DNA of 64,000 bases from Henriciella marina (GTDB lineage Bacteria; Pseudomonadota; Alphaproteobacteria; Caulobacterales; Hyphomonadaceae). This document shows positions 46,385-54,828 of the stretch, piece by piece. Under the pieces are notes generated by a model. It had not been told where the DNA came from. It searched no databases and saw only the letters and a program-made list of their open reading frames with translations. The stretch's first letter is position 1. Each line of letters opens with the position of its first letter. The stretch lies in assembly GCF_027213945.1 (NCBI RefSeq), contig NZ_JAPWGW010000001.1, positions 992,001 to 1,056,000 on the forward strand, given 5' to 3'. The position numbers were made by a program, and so were the translations under genes.

Positions 46385-47284
46385 ATGGCGATGTATCACA
46401 TCATGACGCAGATCGGGCTGCGCAAACGGCTCTATACGCAGATGGAGCCGTCGGCACGTGAGAAGGCGGGCCTGTCGCCCTTAAACCTGTTCATCGTTAT
46501 CCTTGTCTTGCTTAGTTTTCTTGCGCTTGCACTGGAAACAGAGCCCGCAATGGGCGACGCCTGGATGCGCGCCATTGACGTGTTCAATGTTGCAATCATC
46601 GTCATTTTTGCGCTGGAATACCTTCTCCGGCTCTGGGTGGCCGGTGAGAACCCCGAATACCGCGGCGTTCGCGGGCGCGTGCGCTACATCTTCTCTGGTT
46701 ATGCTCTGGCCGATCTTGTGGCCTTCCTGCCGGAGCTTCTCTGGATCCTGCTTGCTCCAGATGATGCCAGCGCGCAGATCGTCATGGTGCTACGTGTGCT
46801 GCGACTGGCGCGCCTCGCCAAGATCTCCCGCTTCATCCCGGCTTTCGATGTGTTGGGCGCAACGCTCTCGCGCGCCGGGCAACAACTATTCACGACGCTC
46901 GCCATGGCCATGGCGCTTGTCTATATTTCGGCTGTGTTGCTCTATTTCGTTGAGGGCGTCGGTGGGGAGCAGCAGGAAAACTTTGCGTCTATTCCTCGCG
47001 CCATCTGGTGGGCCATCGCGACCCTGACGACTGTCGGCTATGGCGATGTCTATCCGATCACGCCGCTGGGTCGCATCTTCGCATCCGTCATTGCAATCGC
47101 CGGAATCGGCATGGTGGCCCTGCCAGCAGGCGTGTTCGCGAGCGCCTTTTCCGATGAAATAAGAGAGCGCGAAGCGGCCAAACAGGAACGGCGCGAACAG
47201 GCGCTGGAAAGGCGCGCCGCGCGTATCGAAGCGGCCGAACTGGAAGAAGAGAGCGCAGATAGCTCAGAAGAGGATTTGCGCTGA
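46385..47284 (+). CDS. Voltage-gated-type potassium channel (ion transporter)
   Basis: A six-helix cation channel of 299 residues. The pore has 'WAIATLTTVGYGDVYPITPLG', with the K+ selectivity filter TVGYGD (about residue 215). The S4-like helix 'VMVLRVLRLARLAKISRFIP' has regularly spaced Arg/Lys. The C-terminus is a highly charged Glu/Arg/Ala coiled coil (about 255-299), perhaps for tetramerisation. It ends directly against the convergent M20 peptidase gene. Substrate and gating are inferred from the family. Confidence 0.9.
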   Translation: MAMYHIMTQIGLRKRLYTQMEPSAREKAGLSPLNLFIVILVLLSFLALALETEPAMGDAWMRAIDVFNVAIIVIFALEYLLRLWVAGENPEYRGVRGRVRYIFSGYALADLVAFLPELLWILLAPDDASAQIVMVLRVLRLARLAKISRFIPAFDVLGATLSRAGQQLFTTLAMAMALVYISAVLLYFVEGVGGEQQENFASIPRAIWWAIATLTTVGYGDVYPITPLGRIFASVIAIAGIGMVALPAGVFASAFSDEIREREAAKQERREQALERRAARIEAAELEEESADSSEEDLR

Positions 47285-48787
47285 CTACTCGCCAGCGTCC
47301 GGTTCATCCATAGCCAGCACGATCTGCGCATAGCTTCGCGAGAGATGCCCCATATTCTCCACGCTGAGGCGTTCATTGGTGCCATGGAAACCTGCAAGGT
47401 CTGCTGGGCCCACAATGCTTGGTGCAAACCGGTAGACATTGTCCGTAATGGCACTGGCATAGCGCGCATCGGTCGCCCCGATGACGAGGGCGGGGGTGAC
47501 AGGCGCCCCGCCGCCAACTTCGGTCGCTACGGCGTGCAGCACGCCATAAGCCCGGTTGTCGGTCGCGCTGACGCCTGAGGCTTCGCTGCCAATACCGCCA
47601 TCGACCGGCGCATACTCAATGCCCTCAATGTCGGAGGTCACCTCGCCGATATGATCCAGGATATCCTGAACCGTGTTGTTTGGGTGGACGCGAAAGTTGA
47701 CGATCGCAGTCGCCCGCTGGGCCAGAACGTTTTCTTTCGCAGAGCCAGAGAGCATCGTCGGCGCGGTCGTCGTGCGGATCATCGCATTGCCCTGCGGGGA
47801 GGCCGCAAAGCCGCTCTCCACCATCCCGCCAAGCAGCCACTGGTTTGCAAGCGCCATCCGCTGGACAAAGCCCATTTCACCGGCAACGACCTGCATCATA
47901 TCGGAGGTCGGCGAGGCAGACAGGTCGGCGTCCATCTGGGTCTCATCAAGCGCGATCAGCGCCCGCGAAAGCCGCACAGTGGCGCTGTCGCGTGGCGGCG
48001 CGGATGAGTGCCCGCCTTCCGCCGTGACCGTGATCTGGACAGTGACATAGCCTTTCTCCGCAACACCGATCAGGCCCAGAGTGCCGCCGGTCACTGGATT
48101 GTCCTGAACCACCATGAAACCTTCATCCAGCGCCATGACCGGGGAGACGCCGCGCTCCTTCAGCAATGCGATGCCAGCCTCTGCGCCAGAGCCGGAGACT
48201 TCCTCATCATGGCCCAGCTGGACGAGGATCGTTCGCTGCGGCTCGAAACCGTCACGAGCGAGTGCATCAAGGCCCTCTATGATTGCGACGAGGGAGCCCT
48301 TGTCGTCCATTGCGCCGCGGCCATAGATGTAACCGTCTACGATCTCGCCGGCAAAGGGGGCACCGGTCCAGTCGCCCTCGGTACCGATATTGACCGGCAC
48401 AACATCTTGGTGCGCCATCAGCAGAAGCGGATCGAGGGCAGGGTCGGACCCTTCCCATGTATAGAGAACGGTATAGCCGCCGGGCACGGTCTCTTTGGAT
48501 GCGGCGGCGTGGAATGCGGGATAGGTCTCTTCCAGCCACAATTGCAGCTCCAGCCATGGGCCTTCCTGGCCTGGGCGTGGGTCACCGGATGACAGTGTGA
48601 TCGTACGGAACTGGATGGCCTCTGAGAGATGCTGCGCAGCCGTGTCAGCTGAAATGGCCGGTGGTTCTGACAGTTCGACCCGCTGCACCGTGTCCGGCAC
48701 ACCGCCATAGTTCAGCGTGCGTACGACTAGAACAGCGATAAGCGCCAGAAAGGCAACGCCCACTCCAAGCAGGATTTTCCTGGTCAT
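47285..48787 (-). CDS. M20 family metallopeptidase (PM20D1-like carboxypeptidase)
   Basis: A zinc-dependent peptidase of 500 residues with an N-terminal membrane anchor or signal (residues about 5-24). Metal-binding motifs are 'LLMAHQDVVPV' (His), 'GRGAMDDKGSLVAIIEG' (Asp) and 'QLGHDEEVSGSGAEAG' (Glu). It matches the M20 subfamily with mammalian PM20D1 and yeast carboxypeptidase S. It may act in the periplasm on peptides or N-acyl amino acids. Its neighbour at 48865 is a small secreted protein on the same strand. Confidence 0.87.
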   Translation of the reverse strand: MTRKILLGVGVAFLALIAVLVVRTLNYGGVPDTVQRVELSEPPAISADTAAQHLSEAIQFRTITLSSGDPRPGQEGPWLELQLWLEETYPAFHAAASKETVPGGYTVLYTWEGSDPALDPLLLMAHQDVVPVNIGTEGDWTGAPFAGEIVDGYIYGRGAMDDKGSLVAIIEGLDALARDGFEPQRTILVQLGHDEEVSGSGAEAGIALLKERGVSPVMALDEGFMVVQDNPVTGGTLGLIGVAEKGYVTVQITVTAEGGHSSAPPRDSATVRLSRALIALDETQMDADLSASPTSDMMQVVAGEMGFVQRMALANQWLLGGMVESGFAASPQGNAMIRTTTAPTMLSGSAKENVLAQRATAIVNFRVHPNNTVQDILDHIGEVTSDIEGIEYAPVDGGIGSEASGVSATDNRAYGVLHAVATEVGGGAPVTPALVIGATDARYASAITDNVYRFAPSIVGPADLAGFHGTNERLSVENMGHLSRSYAQIVLAMDEPDAGE

Positions 48788-48864
48788 GCCGGCCCTCCCT
48801 CACGCCTTGGCTTGTCGCGCCACTCTGGTGCGTGGCGTGCGTTCGGGCAAGGGGGCTTGCCAGC

Positions 48865-49266
48865 CTAGTTTAGGAGGGCGCAGTAATACACTTTCTCTTT
48901 GCCTTCGCCGAGGTCTTCGGTGAGACGCAGGATATTGCCCTCACGCCTGAGATGAACATGAAAGCGTTCGAGCGTCGAGGTGTTGGTGAATTCGGCAATA
49001 TGGTTCTCGCCGCTGAACACATAATTGCGGTCATCAAGCGTCAGGCGGCCATTGTAGAAGACGTTTCCAGCGCCGGTCTCGATGAACTCATTTAACGCTT
49101 CGCGCGGCGGCGAAGCTGGCTCGCCGTTCGGTTTGATCGTGTCGTATTCCGCTTCCAGAATGCCCGAAGCACCATTCAGGTCACACAACCAGGATACATG
49201 CGTGCGCTCGCGAGGCGACGAAGGCAGGGCAAGGGCCAAAGTAAAGGCGAGCGCGACGAGCTGCAT
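48865..49266 (-). CDS. Small secreted protein of unknown function
   Basis: Unrecognised. The 133-residue protein has a short Sec signal (MQLVALAFTLALALPSSP) and a mature part of about 115 residues with two Cys ('WLCDLNGASG', 'VYYCALLN') likely to form a disulfide. The mature part looks beta-rich. It lies between the crotonyl-CoA reductase gene and the M20 peptidase gene, both leftward. Confidence 0.55.
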   Translation of the reverse strand: MQLVALAFTLALALPSSPRERTHVSWLCDLNGASGILEAEYDTIKPNGEPASPPREALNEFIETGAGNVFYNGRLTLDDRNYVFSGENHIAEFTNTSTLERFHVHLRREGNILRLTEDLGEGKEKVYYCALLN

Positions 49267-49352
49267 CGTTGGAATGTCTCCGCTGGCAGGAAACCAGCAG
49301 AGACGATTATACCCGATTTACGCGTGCGCGCCTAATAAATTGCCGCGTGCGC

Positions 49353-50624
49353 TTATGTCTGGCCGGAAACGGCGAGGACGTCCTCAACCGTGCGCAGGCC
49401 CGGCTTTGGCGAGGTGACCAGCACCGCCATATTGCCCGGAAGATGCTTGTTATCGAGCATCTTCTCATGCGCTGCCGGAATGTCCGCCCATGGGAAGACC
49501 TCAGACATGCACGGGTCGATCCGTCGGTCGATGACCAGCTGGTTCGCCGCAGATGCCTGGGCAAGGTTTGCGAAGTGAGAGCCCTGGACCCGCTTCTGGC
49601 GCATCCAGAGGAAGCGTGCATCCATGGTCAGGTTGAAGCCAGTCGTGCCGGCACAGATGACGACCATGCCACCGCGCTTCACAACGAAAACCGAGACCGG
49701 GAAGGTGCTTTCACCTGGATGCTCGAACACGATGTCGACATCCTTCTTGCCGGTGATCTCCCAGATCGCCTTACCGAATTTGCGGTTCTCGCGCATATAA
49801 TCGGAAAATTCGGGACCATTGACCGTGGGCAGCTGGCCCCAGCAATTGTAGTCCTTGCGGTTCAGCACGCCCTTGGCGCCCATTGAATAGACGAAGTCGA
49901 ACTTGTCATTGTCGGACACCACACCGATTGCGTGCGCACCGGTCACGGCGCAAAGCTGGACGCCGAAACTGCCCAGCCCGCCGGATGCGCCCCAGACCAG
50001 GACATTATTGCCTGGCTTCACGATGTGGGGGCGGTGGCCGAACAGCATGCGGTAGGCGGTTGCGAGCGTCAGCGTGTAGCAGGCGCTTTCTTCCCAGGTG
50101 AGGTGCTTGGGACGCGGCATGCACTGGCGCGCCTGTACCCGGCAGAACTGCGCGAACGAACCGTCCGGCGTCTCATAGCCCCAGATACGCTGGGACGGGG
50201 AGAACATCGGGTCGCCGCCATTACATTCCTCATCGTCGCCATCGTCCTGGTTACAGTGGATGACGACTTCGTCGCCCGGCTTTACGCGGGTGACCTTGCG
50301 GCCCACGGCCCAGACGATGCCTGACGCGTCAGAGCCTGCGACGTGGAAGTCTGCCTTGTGCACGTCGAACGGCGAAATCGGCTCGCCCAAGCCAGCCCAG
50401 ATGCCGTTATAGTTGACGCCAGCCGCCATGACGAGCACCAGCACCTCATCGGAATCGATTTCCGGAACCGGCACCTGTTCAACCTGCATAGCGGTATTCG
50501 GGCGCCCGTGGCGCTCGCGGCGAATCGCCCAGGCATGCATGAATTTTGGTACGTGGAACTCGGGCGGAATCTCACCGACTTCGTAAATATCTTTCTTCTC
50601 ACGAGCGATTGTCGCAACACTCAT
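49353..50624 (-). CDS. ccr: Crotonyl-CoA carboxylase/reductase
   Basis: Ccr makes ethylmalonyl-CoA from crotonyl-CoA, CO2 and NADPH, the key step of the ethylmalonyl-CoA pathway that replaces the glyoxylate shunt. The 423-residue MDR protein has the NADPH-binding 'VLVWGASGGLGSFGVQLCAV' segment and family landmarks 'VAAGVNYNGIWAGLGEPIS', 'YETPDGSFAQFCRVQARQC' and 'DIVFEHPGESTFPVSVFVVK'. It is divergent from a class IV aminotransferase gene. A second pathway gene, ethylmalonyl-CoA mutase, lies 2 kb away. Confidence 0.95.
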   Translation of the reverse strand: MSVATIAREKKDIYEVGEIPPEFHVPKFMHAWAIRRERHGRPNTAMQVEQVPVPEIDSDEVLVLVMAAGVNYNGIWAGLGEPISPFDVHKADFHVAGSDASGIVWAVGRKVTRVKPGDEVVIHCNQDDGDDEECNGGDPMFSPSQRIWGYETPDGSFAQFCRVQARQCMPRPKHLTWEESACYTLTLATAYRMLFGHRPHIVKPGNNVLVWGASGGLGSFGVQLCAVTGAHAIGVVSDNDKFDFVYSMGAKGVLNRKDYNCWGQLPTVNGPEFSDYMRENRKFGKAIWEITGKKDVDIVFEHPGESTFPVSVFVVKRGGMVVICAGTTGFNLTMDARFLWMRQKRVQGSHFANLAQASAANQLVIDRRIDPCMSEVFPWADIPAAHEKMLDNKHLPGNMAVLVTSPKPGLRTVEDVLAVSGQT

Positions 50625-50735
50625 TCTACAAATCCTCCGATAGTCCTCATGTGAGCAATATTTTTGTTTTGCTTCACAAATCTCCTCAATGACGGGACAC
50701 TGACCAAATCATTGACGCTAAGGCAAGAAAAAATT

Positions 50736-50747
50736 TGCTGCAGCGCA
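50736..50747 (-). promoter_or_regulatory. PhaR-like operator between ccr and the aminotransferase gene
   Basis: On the minus strand the bases read TGCGCTGCAGCA, a full match to TGCRNYGCASMA, which I recall as the consensus of the alphaproteobacterial polyhydroxybutyrate/carbon regulator PhaR. The same TGC-N3-GCA core occurs before the ecm gene at 52712. Confidence 0.4.
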
Positions 50748-50782
50748 ACATCCTTTACCGATAGAATGTGAGTTTTTCTGTC

Positions 50783-51670
50783 ATGCAGCCTGCCGACATC
50801 GTCTATCTGAACGGCGAATACGTGAAGAAGGACGAAGCGTGCCTGTCGCCATTCGACAGGGGGTTTCTCTTCGCCCATGCCGCCTACGAAGTGACGGCCG
50901 TATTCGGTGGGAAGCTGATCGACTTTGACGCTCATATGGCGCGCCTCGTACGGACGCTGGATGGTATCGATATTCCGCGGGATGTCCTCGCTGAGCGCCT
51001 GAAAAGCCTGCACGAAGAGCTGATCTCCCTTAACGGCGTCACCGAAGGCTTCGTCTATCTACAGGTGACGGGCGGGGCGTATGGACGCCGCGACTTTGGC
51101 GGGCCGGAGACGCTGGTGCCGGGCCTCTTTCTGTTCTGCGAAACCCGTAATCTGATCGGGGACAAAGCCCGGTATGGGGTCTCGGCGATCACCGTCGAAG
51201 ACCAGCGCTGGAAGCGGCGCGACTACAAGACGACACAGCTTCTGTCACAGGCTCTCGCTTATCGGGAAGCCGAGCGGGGCGGCGCGTTCGGCGCGATCCT
51301 GCATGAGGACGGCATGGTCACAGAGGCCGCGTCTGCGAATCTCTGGGTCGTGAGGGACGCCGAGACGCTGGTGACGCGCAACCTTGGCCGCCAGATCCTG
51401 CCCGGTATCACGCGTCAGTCAGTGCTCGACCATATGGGGCGTATAGGCATGACGGTTGAAGAGCGCGTCATTACCCTTGATGAGCTGAAAACTGCACGCG
51501 AGGTTTTCACCACGTCTGCGACAGGGCTTGTCCTTCCGGTGGTGGAACTAGATGGAAAGCCCGTCGGTGTGGGCAAGCCCGGCCCAGTGACCCGCCGGGT
51601 GCAGGGTCAGTATTATCGCGGCATAGGCGCAGACATTGATGCCCGCGCGCCTTGGCTCAACGAGGTTTGA
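50783..51670 (+). CDS. Class IV PLP aminotransferase (D-amino acid aminotransferase-like)
   Basis: A fold-type IV PLP enzyme of about 295 residues. Landmarks are 'VYLNGEYVKKDEACLSPFDR' near the start, the Lys region 'RDYKTTQLLSQALAYREAER', and 'EDGMVTEAASANLWVV' with the Glu that contacts the cofactor nitrogen. It is close to D-alanine or branched-chain aminotransferases. The D-amino acid assignment is likely but substrate-unproven. I chose ATG 50783; a GTG 15 bases upstream is an alternative. It overlaps the convergent SemiSWEET-like gene by 14 bases. Confidence 0.82.
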   Translation: MQPADIVYLNGEYVKKDEACLSPFDRGFLFAHAAYEVTAVFGGKLIDFDAHMARLVRTLDGIDIPRDVLAERLKSLHEELISLNGVTEGFVYLQVTGGAYGRRDFGGPETLVPGLFLFCETRNLIGDKARYGVSAITVEDQRWKRRDYKTTQLLSQALAYREAERGGAFGAILHEDGMVTEAASANLWVVRDAETLVTRNLGRQILPGITRQSVLDHMGRIGMTVEERVITLDELKTAREVFTTSATGLVLPVVELDGKPVGVGKPGPVTRRVQGQYYRGIGADIDARAPWLNEV

Positions 51671-51938
51671 TAATCGCGCGGCGGGCGGACATCGTGTTCA
51701 TCAGCTTTACCGTGAGGATCATTGAGGCCAGCACCACCGTGATCAGGTTTGCGATAATGATGGGCAGGCTGCCAATCATCACGCCATAGACCAGCCAGAA
51801 CGCGATACCGGTCGTGAACAGCAGGTACATGTAAAGCGACAGGCCATCGGTGTTGCGTGTGCGGATCACCAGTATCGCCTGCGGAACGAAACTTGCCGTT
51901 GTCAGGCACGCGGCCACCAGTCCGAGAAAATCAGCCAT
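51657..51938 (-). CDS. SemiSWEET-like (PQ-loop) small membrane protein
   Basis: A 93-residue, three-helix membrane protein of the SemiSWEET/PQ-loop type. 'AACLTTASFVPQAILVIRTR' holds the PQ motif. SemiSWEETs form dimers that carry sugars in other bacteria; the substrate here is unknown. The start at 51938 (MADFLGL) fits the family and a GGGGCGG site precedes it; upstream residues are unrelated. It overlaps the end of the aminotransferase gene. Confidence 0.78.
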   Translation of the reverse strand: MADFLGLVAACLTTASFVPQAILVIRTRNTDGLSLYMYLLFTTGIAFWLVYGVMIGSLPIIIANLITVVLASMILTVKLMNTMSARRAIIKPR

Positions 51939-52001
51939 CACCGCCCCAGCCTTTGCCTGAAAGCGGTGAAATAGCATGGCTGAGAGCTGTTTGTCTCCGG
52001 C

Positions 52002-52532
52002 TCAATCCCGGCCGTCTGGCTTGCGCGGTCCGCGCCCGATCACTTCGCCCTCGATAATCTCGCCGCCTTCATCGCCCGGCGATGTCCCATCCGGACTGAT
52101 TGAGAACGGACCGACGCGCAGGCCAGCGCCCGAGGTATCGATTACACCGTCCAGAAGCTTCACCGGGATGGCAAGACAGATCGCCGCAAACGCGCCCCAG
52201 AACCCAAGTATCGCCGCATCCGTGATCGTCAGCCGGCTCTCGAGATCGATTTCCGTGAAGACGGCGCCAATGCCAGCGAATGCAACAAACAGGATGCCGC
52301 CGAGGAACACCATGCCGACGAATTTTGGCGCCAGTTTCTGAAATCCGGGCCAGGGCGGTGGGCTCTGCTTGACGGCGCGCAGGACCACAGGGCGCATTGC
52401 TGTCATCACGGCCGCGATCAGTACCACCATGATGGCACTGCGCTCCAGGATTACCGCTGTCAGGATGGCCAGTGGCAGGGCAAGCAGTGCTGCCAGACGC
52501 AAGGCAAGGCTTAATCGGATAAGGCCGGTCAT
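52002..52532 (-). CDS. Unknown multi-pass membrane protein
   Basis: Unrecognised. The 176 residues hold about four hydrophobic segments (roughly 5-25, 29-50, 70-95 and 110-135) and a soluble acidic C-terminus ('GDEGGEIIEGEVIGRGPRKP'). There is no signal peptide cleavage site. It is divergent from ecm and follows the SemiSWEET-like gene on the same strand by a short gap. Confidence 0.6.
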   Translation of the reverse strand: MTGLIRLSLALRLAALLALPLAILTAVILERSAIMVVLIAAVMTAMRPVVLRAVKQSPPPWPGFQKLAPKFVGMVFLGGILFVAFAGIGAVFTEIDLESRLTITDAAILGFWGAFAAICLAIPVKLLDGVIDTSGAGLRVGPFSISPDGTSPGDEGGEIIEGEVIGRGPRKPDGRD

Positions 52533-52587
52533 GTGTTTTGCTCCAGGCTGCCTTCAGGGCGGCAGTTCGCCTCTATCCGCCAATTAC

Positions 52588-52617
52588 GGGTGCGTCTGCC
52601 CGTGAGCAGACCCGCCC
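52588..52617. other. GC-rich hairpin in the region upstream of ecm
   Basis: GTCTGC (52594-52599), loop CCGTGA, GCAGAC (52606-52611), with outer GGG (52588-52590) and CCC (52615-52617) pairs extending it. It lies in the 209-base divergent gap between the membrane-protein gene and ecm. No T-tract; role unknown. Confidence 0.35.
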
Positions 52618-52711
52618 GCCGCATACTACATTGGCGCAAGATTGTTTTGCAGGCGACGTGATGCAATCCCTCAACTGGTAGAACTTGCCCTGACGCTACG
52701 TTCGGTACATG

Positions 52712-52722
52712 TTGCGCCGCAA
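52712..52722. promoter_or_regulatory. TTGCG-C-CGCAA palindrome before ecm (PhaR-like core)
   Basis: A perfect 11-base palindrome 20 bases upstream of the ecm start and just before its AAGGAGGA site. It contains the TGC-N3-GCA core also found upstream of ccr (50736-50747). Confidence 0.4.
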
Positions 52723-52741
52723 TATAAGGAGGAGCGTATAA

Positions 52742-54730
52742 ATGAGTGAACGCGATTACCAGCACGATGCTGACCGGCCGTGGATCTTCCGCACCTATGC
52801 GGGCCACTCAACCGCCGCGAAATCCAACGCGCTCTATCGCTCCAACCTGGCGCGCGGCCAGACAGGCCTCTCCATCGCCTTCGATCTGCCGACGCAGACC
52901 GCCTATGACAGCGACCATGTCCTCTCGCGCGGCGAGGTTGGCAAGGTCGGCGTGCCGGTCAGCCATCTCGGCGACATGCGAACCCTGTTTGACGGCCTGC
53001 CGCTGGAGGAAATGAACACCTCCATGACGATCAATGCGCCTGCTGCCTGGCTGCTCGCGCTTTATGTGGCGCTTGCCGATGAGCGCGGCGATGACCGCAA
53101 GAAACTGCGCGGCACCACCCAAAACGACATCATCAAGGAATACCTCTCGCGCGGCACCTATGTGTTCCCGCCAGAACCATCCATGCGCCTCATCGCGGAT
53201 ATGGTGAGCTGGTGCTACACCGAGGTGCCGAAGTGGAATCCGCTGAACGTCTGTTCCTACCACCTCCAGGAAGCCGGCGCGACACCGCAGCAGGAGCTTG
53301 CCTACGCGCTCGCCACCGCTTGCGCCGTGCTCGACAAGGTCAAGGCTGGCGGGCAGGTCCCGGATGAGGATTTCCCGACCGTTTTCGGTCGCATCTCTTT
53401 CTTTGTGAATGCGGGCGTGCGCTTCGTGACGGAGCTTTGCAAGATGCGCGCATTCACCGATCTCTGGGAAGAGATCGGCCGTGAGCGTTACGGCGTCGAT
53501 GACGAGAAGGCGCTGCGCTTCCGCTATGGTGTGCAAGTCAATTCGCTAGGCCTGACAGAGCAGCAGCCGGAAAACAACGTCTACCGCATCCTGCTCGAGG
53601 CGTTGGCCGTGACCCTTTCCAAGCGTGCCCGCTGCCGCGCGCTTCAGCTACCCGCCTGGAATGAAGCCATGGGCCTGCCGCGCGAATGGGACCAGCAATG
53701 GTCGCTGCGCCTCCAGCAGATCCTCGCCTATGAGACAGACCTTCTGGAGTTCGAGGACCTATTCGACGGCAGCCACGTCGTCGATGCCAAGACAAATGAG
53801 CTGAAAGAGGGCGCGCGCGCAGAGCTTGCCCGCTTGGATGAGATGGGCGGCGCAGTCGATTCCGTGCCGTACATGAAGGAAAGTCTCGTCGGTGCCCATG
53901 TCGAGCGCATCCTCGCCATCGAAAGCGGCGCGCAGACCGTGGTTGGTGTGAACCGCTATCAGGAAACAGCCGAAAGCCCGCTCAGCGCAGGCGAGAAGAT
54001 GATCGAGACCGTCGATCCGATGGTTGAGGCAGGCCAGGTAAAGGCGTTGAAGGACTGGCGCAGCGCCCGAGATGAGGCCGCGGCGCAGGCCGCGCTCAAA
54101 GCGCTGCAAGAGGCTGCGCGTTCAGGCGAGAATATCATGGAGCCGTCGATTGCTGCAGCTAAAGCTGGCGTCACCACAGGCGAATGGGGCGGTGCGCTCC
54201 GCGAAGTCTTCGGCGAATATCGCGGACCAACAGGCGTTGCACTGACTATCGAGACCCGCGGCGATGAGGACATCGAAAAGACCCGCGCCCGGGTCGAAAA
54301 GGTGTCCGAAGCGCTCGGCCGCAAGCTTACCTACGTGCTCGGCAAGCCAGGGCTGGACGGGCATTCGAACGGCGCTGAACAGATCGCCAGCCGGGCGCGC
54401 GCCTGCGGTATGGACGTCGTCTATGAGGGTATCCGCTTTACGCCGGCCGATATCGCCGCGCAGGCCAAGGAAGCCAACGCCCATGTCGTCGGTCTTTCCA
54501 TCCTTTCAGGGAGTCATCTCGACTTGGTACGCGACACGATCTCGGAGCTGCGCAAGGTTGGGCTCGAGAATGTGCCGCTGATCGTAGGCGGCATTATTCC
54601 GCCGGAAGATGAGCGCGCGCTGAAGCAGATGGGGGTCCGCCGCGTCTACACGCCGAAGGACTTCAAGATCACGTCAATCATGAGCGACGTCGTCGACACG
54701 GTAGAGGATGCTTGGCTGGAAAAAGTTTAG
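52742..54730 (+). CDS. ecm: Ethylmalonyl-CoA mutase (B12-dependent, MeaA-type)
   Basis: The 662-residue protein is a coenzyme B12-dependent acyl-CoA mutase. The N-terminal barrel starts 'WIFRTYAGHSTAAKSNALYR' and has 'GQTGLSIAFDLPTQTAYDSD'; the C-terminal domain holds 'KPGLDGHSNGAEQIASRARA' (the DxHxxG cobalamin motif). Single-chain length and the short N-terminus fit the ethylmalonyl-CoA mutase (MeaA) clade rather than two-subunit methylmalonyl-CoA mutase. It works after Ccr in the ethylmalonyl-CoA pathway. A strong AAGGAGGA precedes the ATG. Confidence 0.88.
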   Translation: MSERDYQHDADRPWIFRTYAGHSTAAKSNALYRSNLARGQTGLSIAFDLPTQTAYDSDHVLSRGEVGKVGVPVSHLGDMRTLFDGLPLEEMNTSMTINAPAAWLLALYVALADERGDDRKKLRGTTQNDIIKEYLSRGTYVFPPEPSMRLIADMVSWCYTEVPKWNPLNVCSYHLQEAGATPQQELAYALATACAVLDKVKAGGQVPDEDFPTVFGRISFFVNAGVRFVTELCKMRAFTDLWEEIGRERYGVDDEKALRFRYGVQVNSLGLTEQQPENNVYRILLEALAVTLSKRARCRALQLPAWNEAMGLPREWDQQWSLRLQQILAYETDLLEFEDLFDGSHVVDAKTNELKEGARAELARLDEMGGAVDSVPYMKESLVGAHVERILAIESGAQTVVGVNRYQETAESPLSAGEKMIETVDPMVEAGQVKALKDWRSARDEAAAQAALKALQEAARSGENIMEPSIAAAKAGVTTGEWGGALREVFGEYRGPTGVALTIETRGDEDIEKTRARVEKVSEALGRKLTYVLGKPGLDGHSNGAEQIASRARACGMDVVYEGIRFTPADIAAQAKEANAHVVGLSILSGSHLDLVRDTISELRKVGLENVPLIVGGIIPPEDERALKQMGVRRVYTPKDFKITSIMSDVVDTVEDAWLEKV

Positions 54731-54828
54731 GTGCAACAGGCGCTGCATGTTACGCGTTAGGCGCAAAAGCCAAACCAGAATTCAGTCTGCCAGAGGAGAC
54801 TTTGCGGGCCTGACCGCCTGAAAGCATC

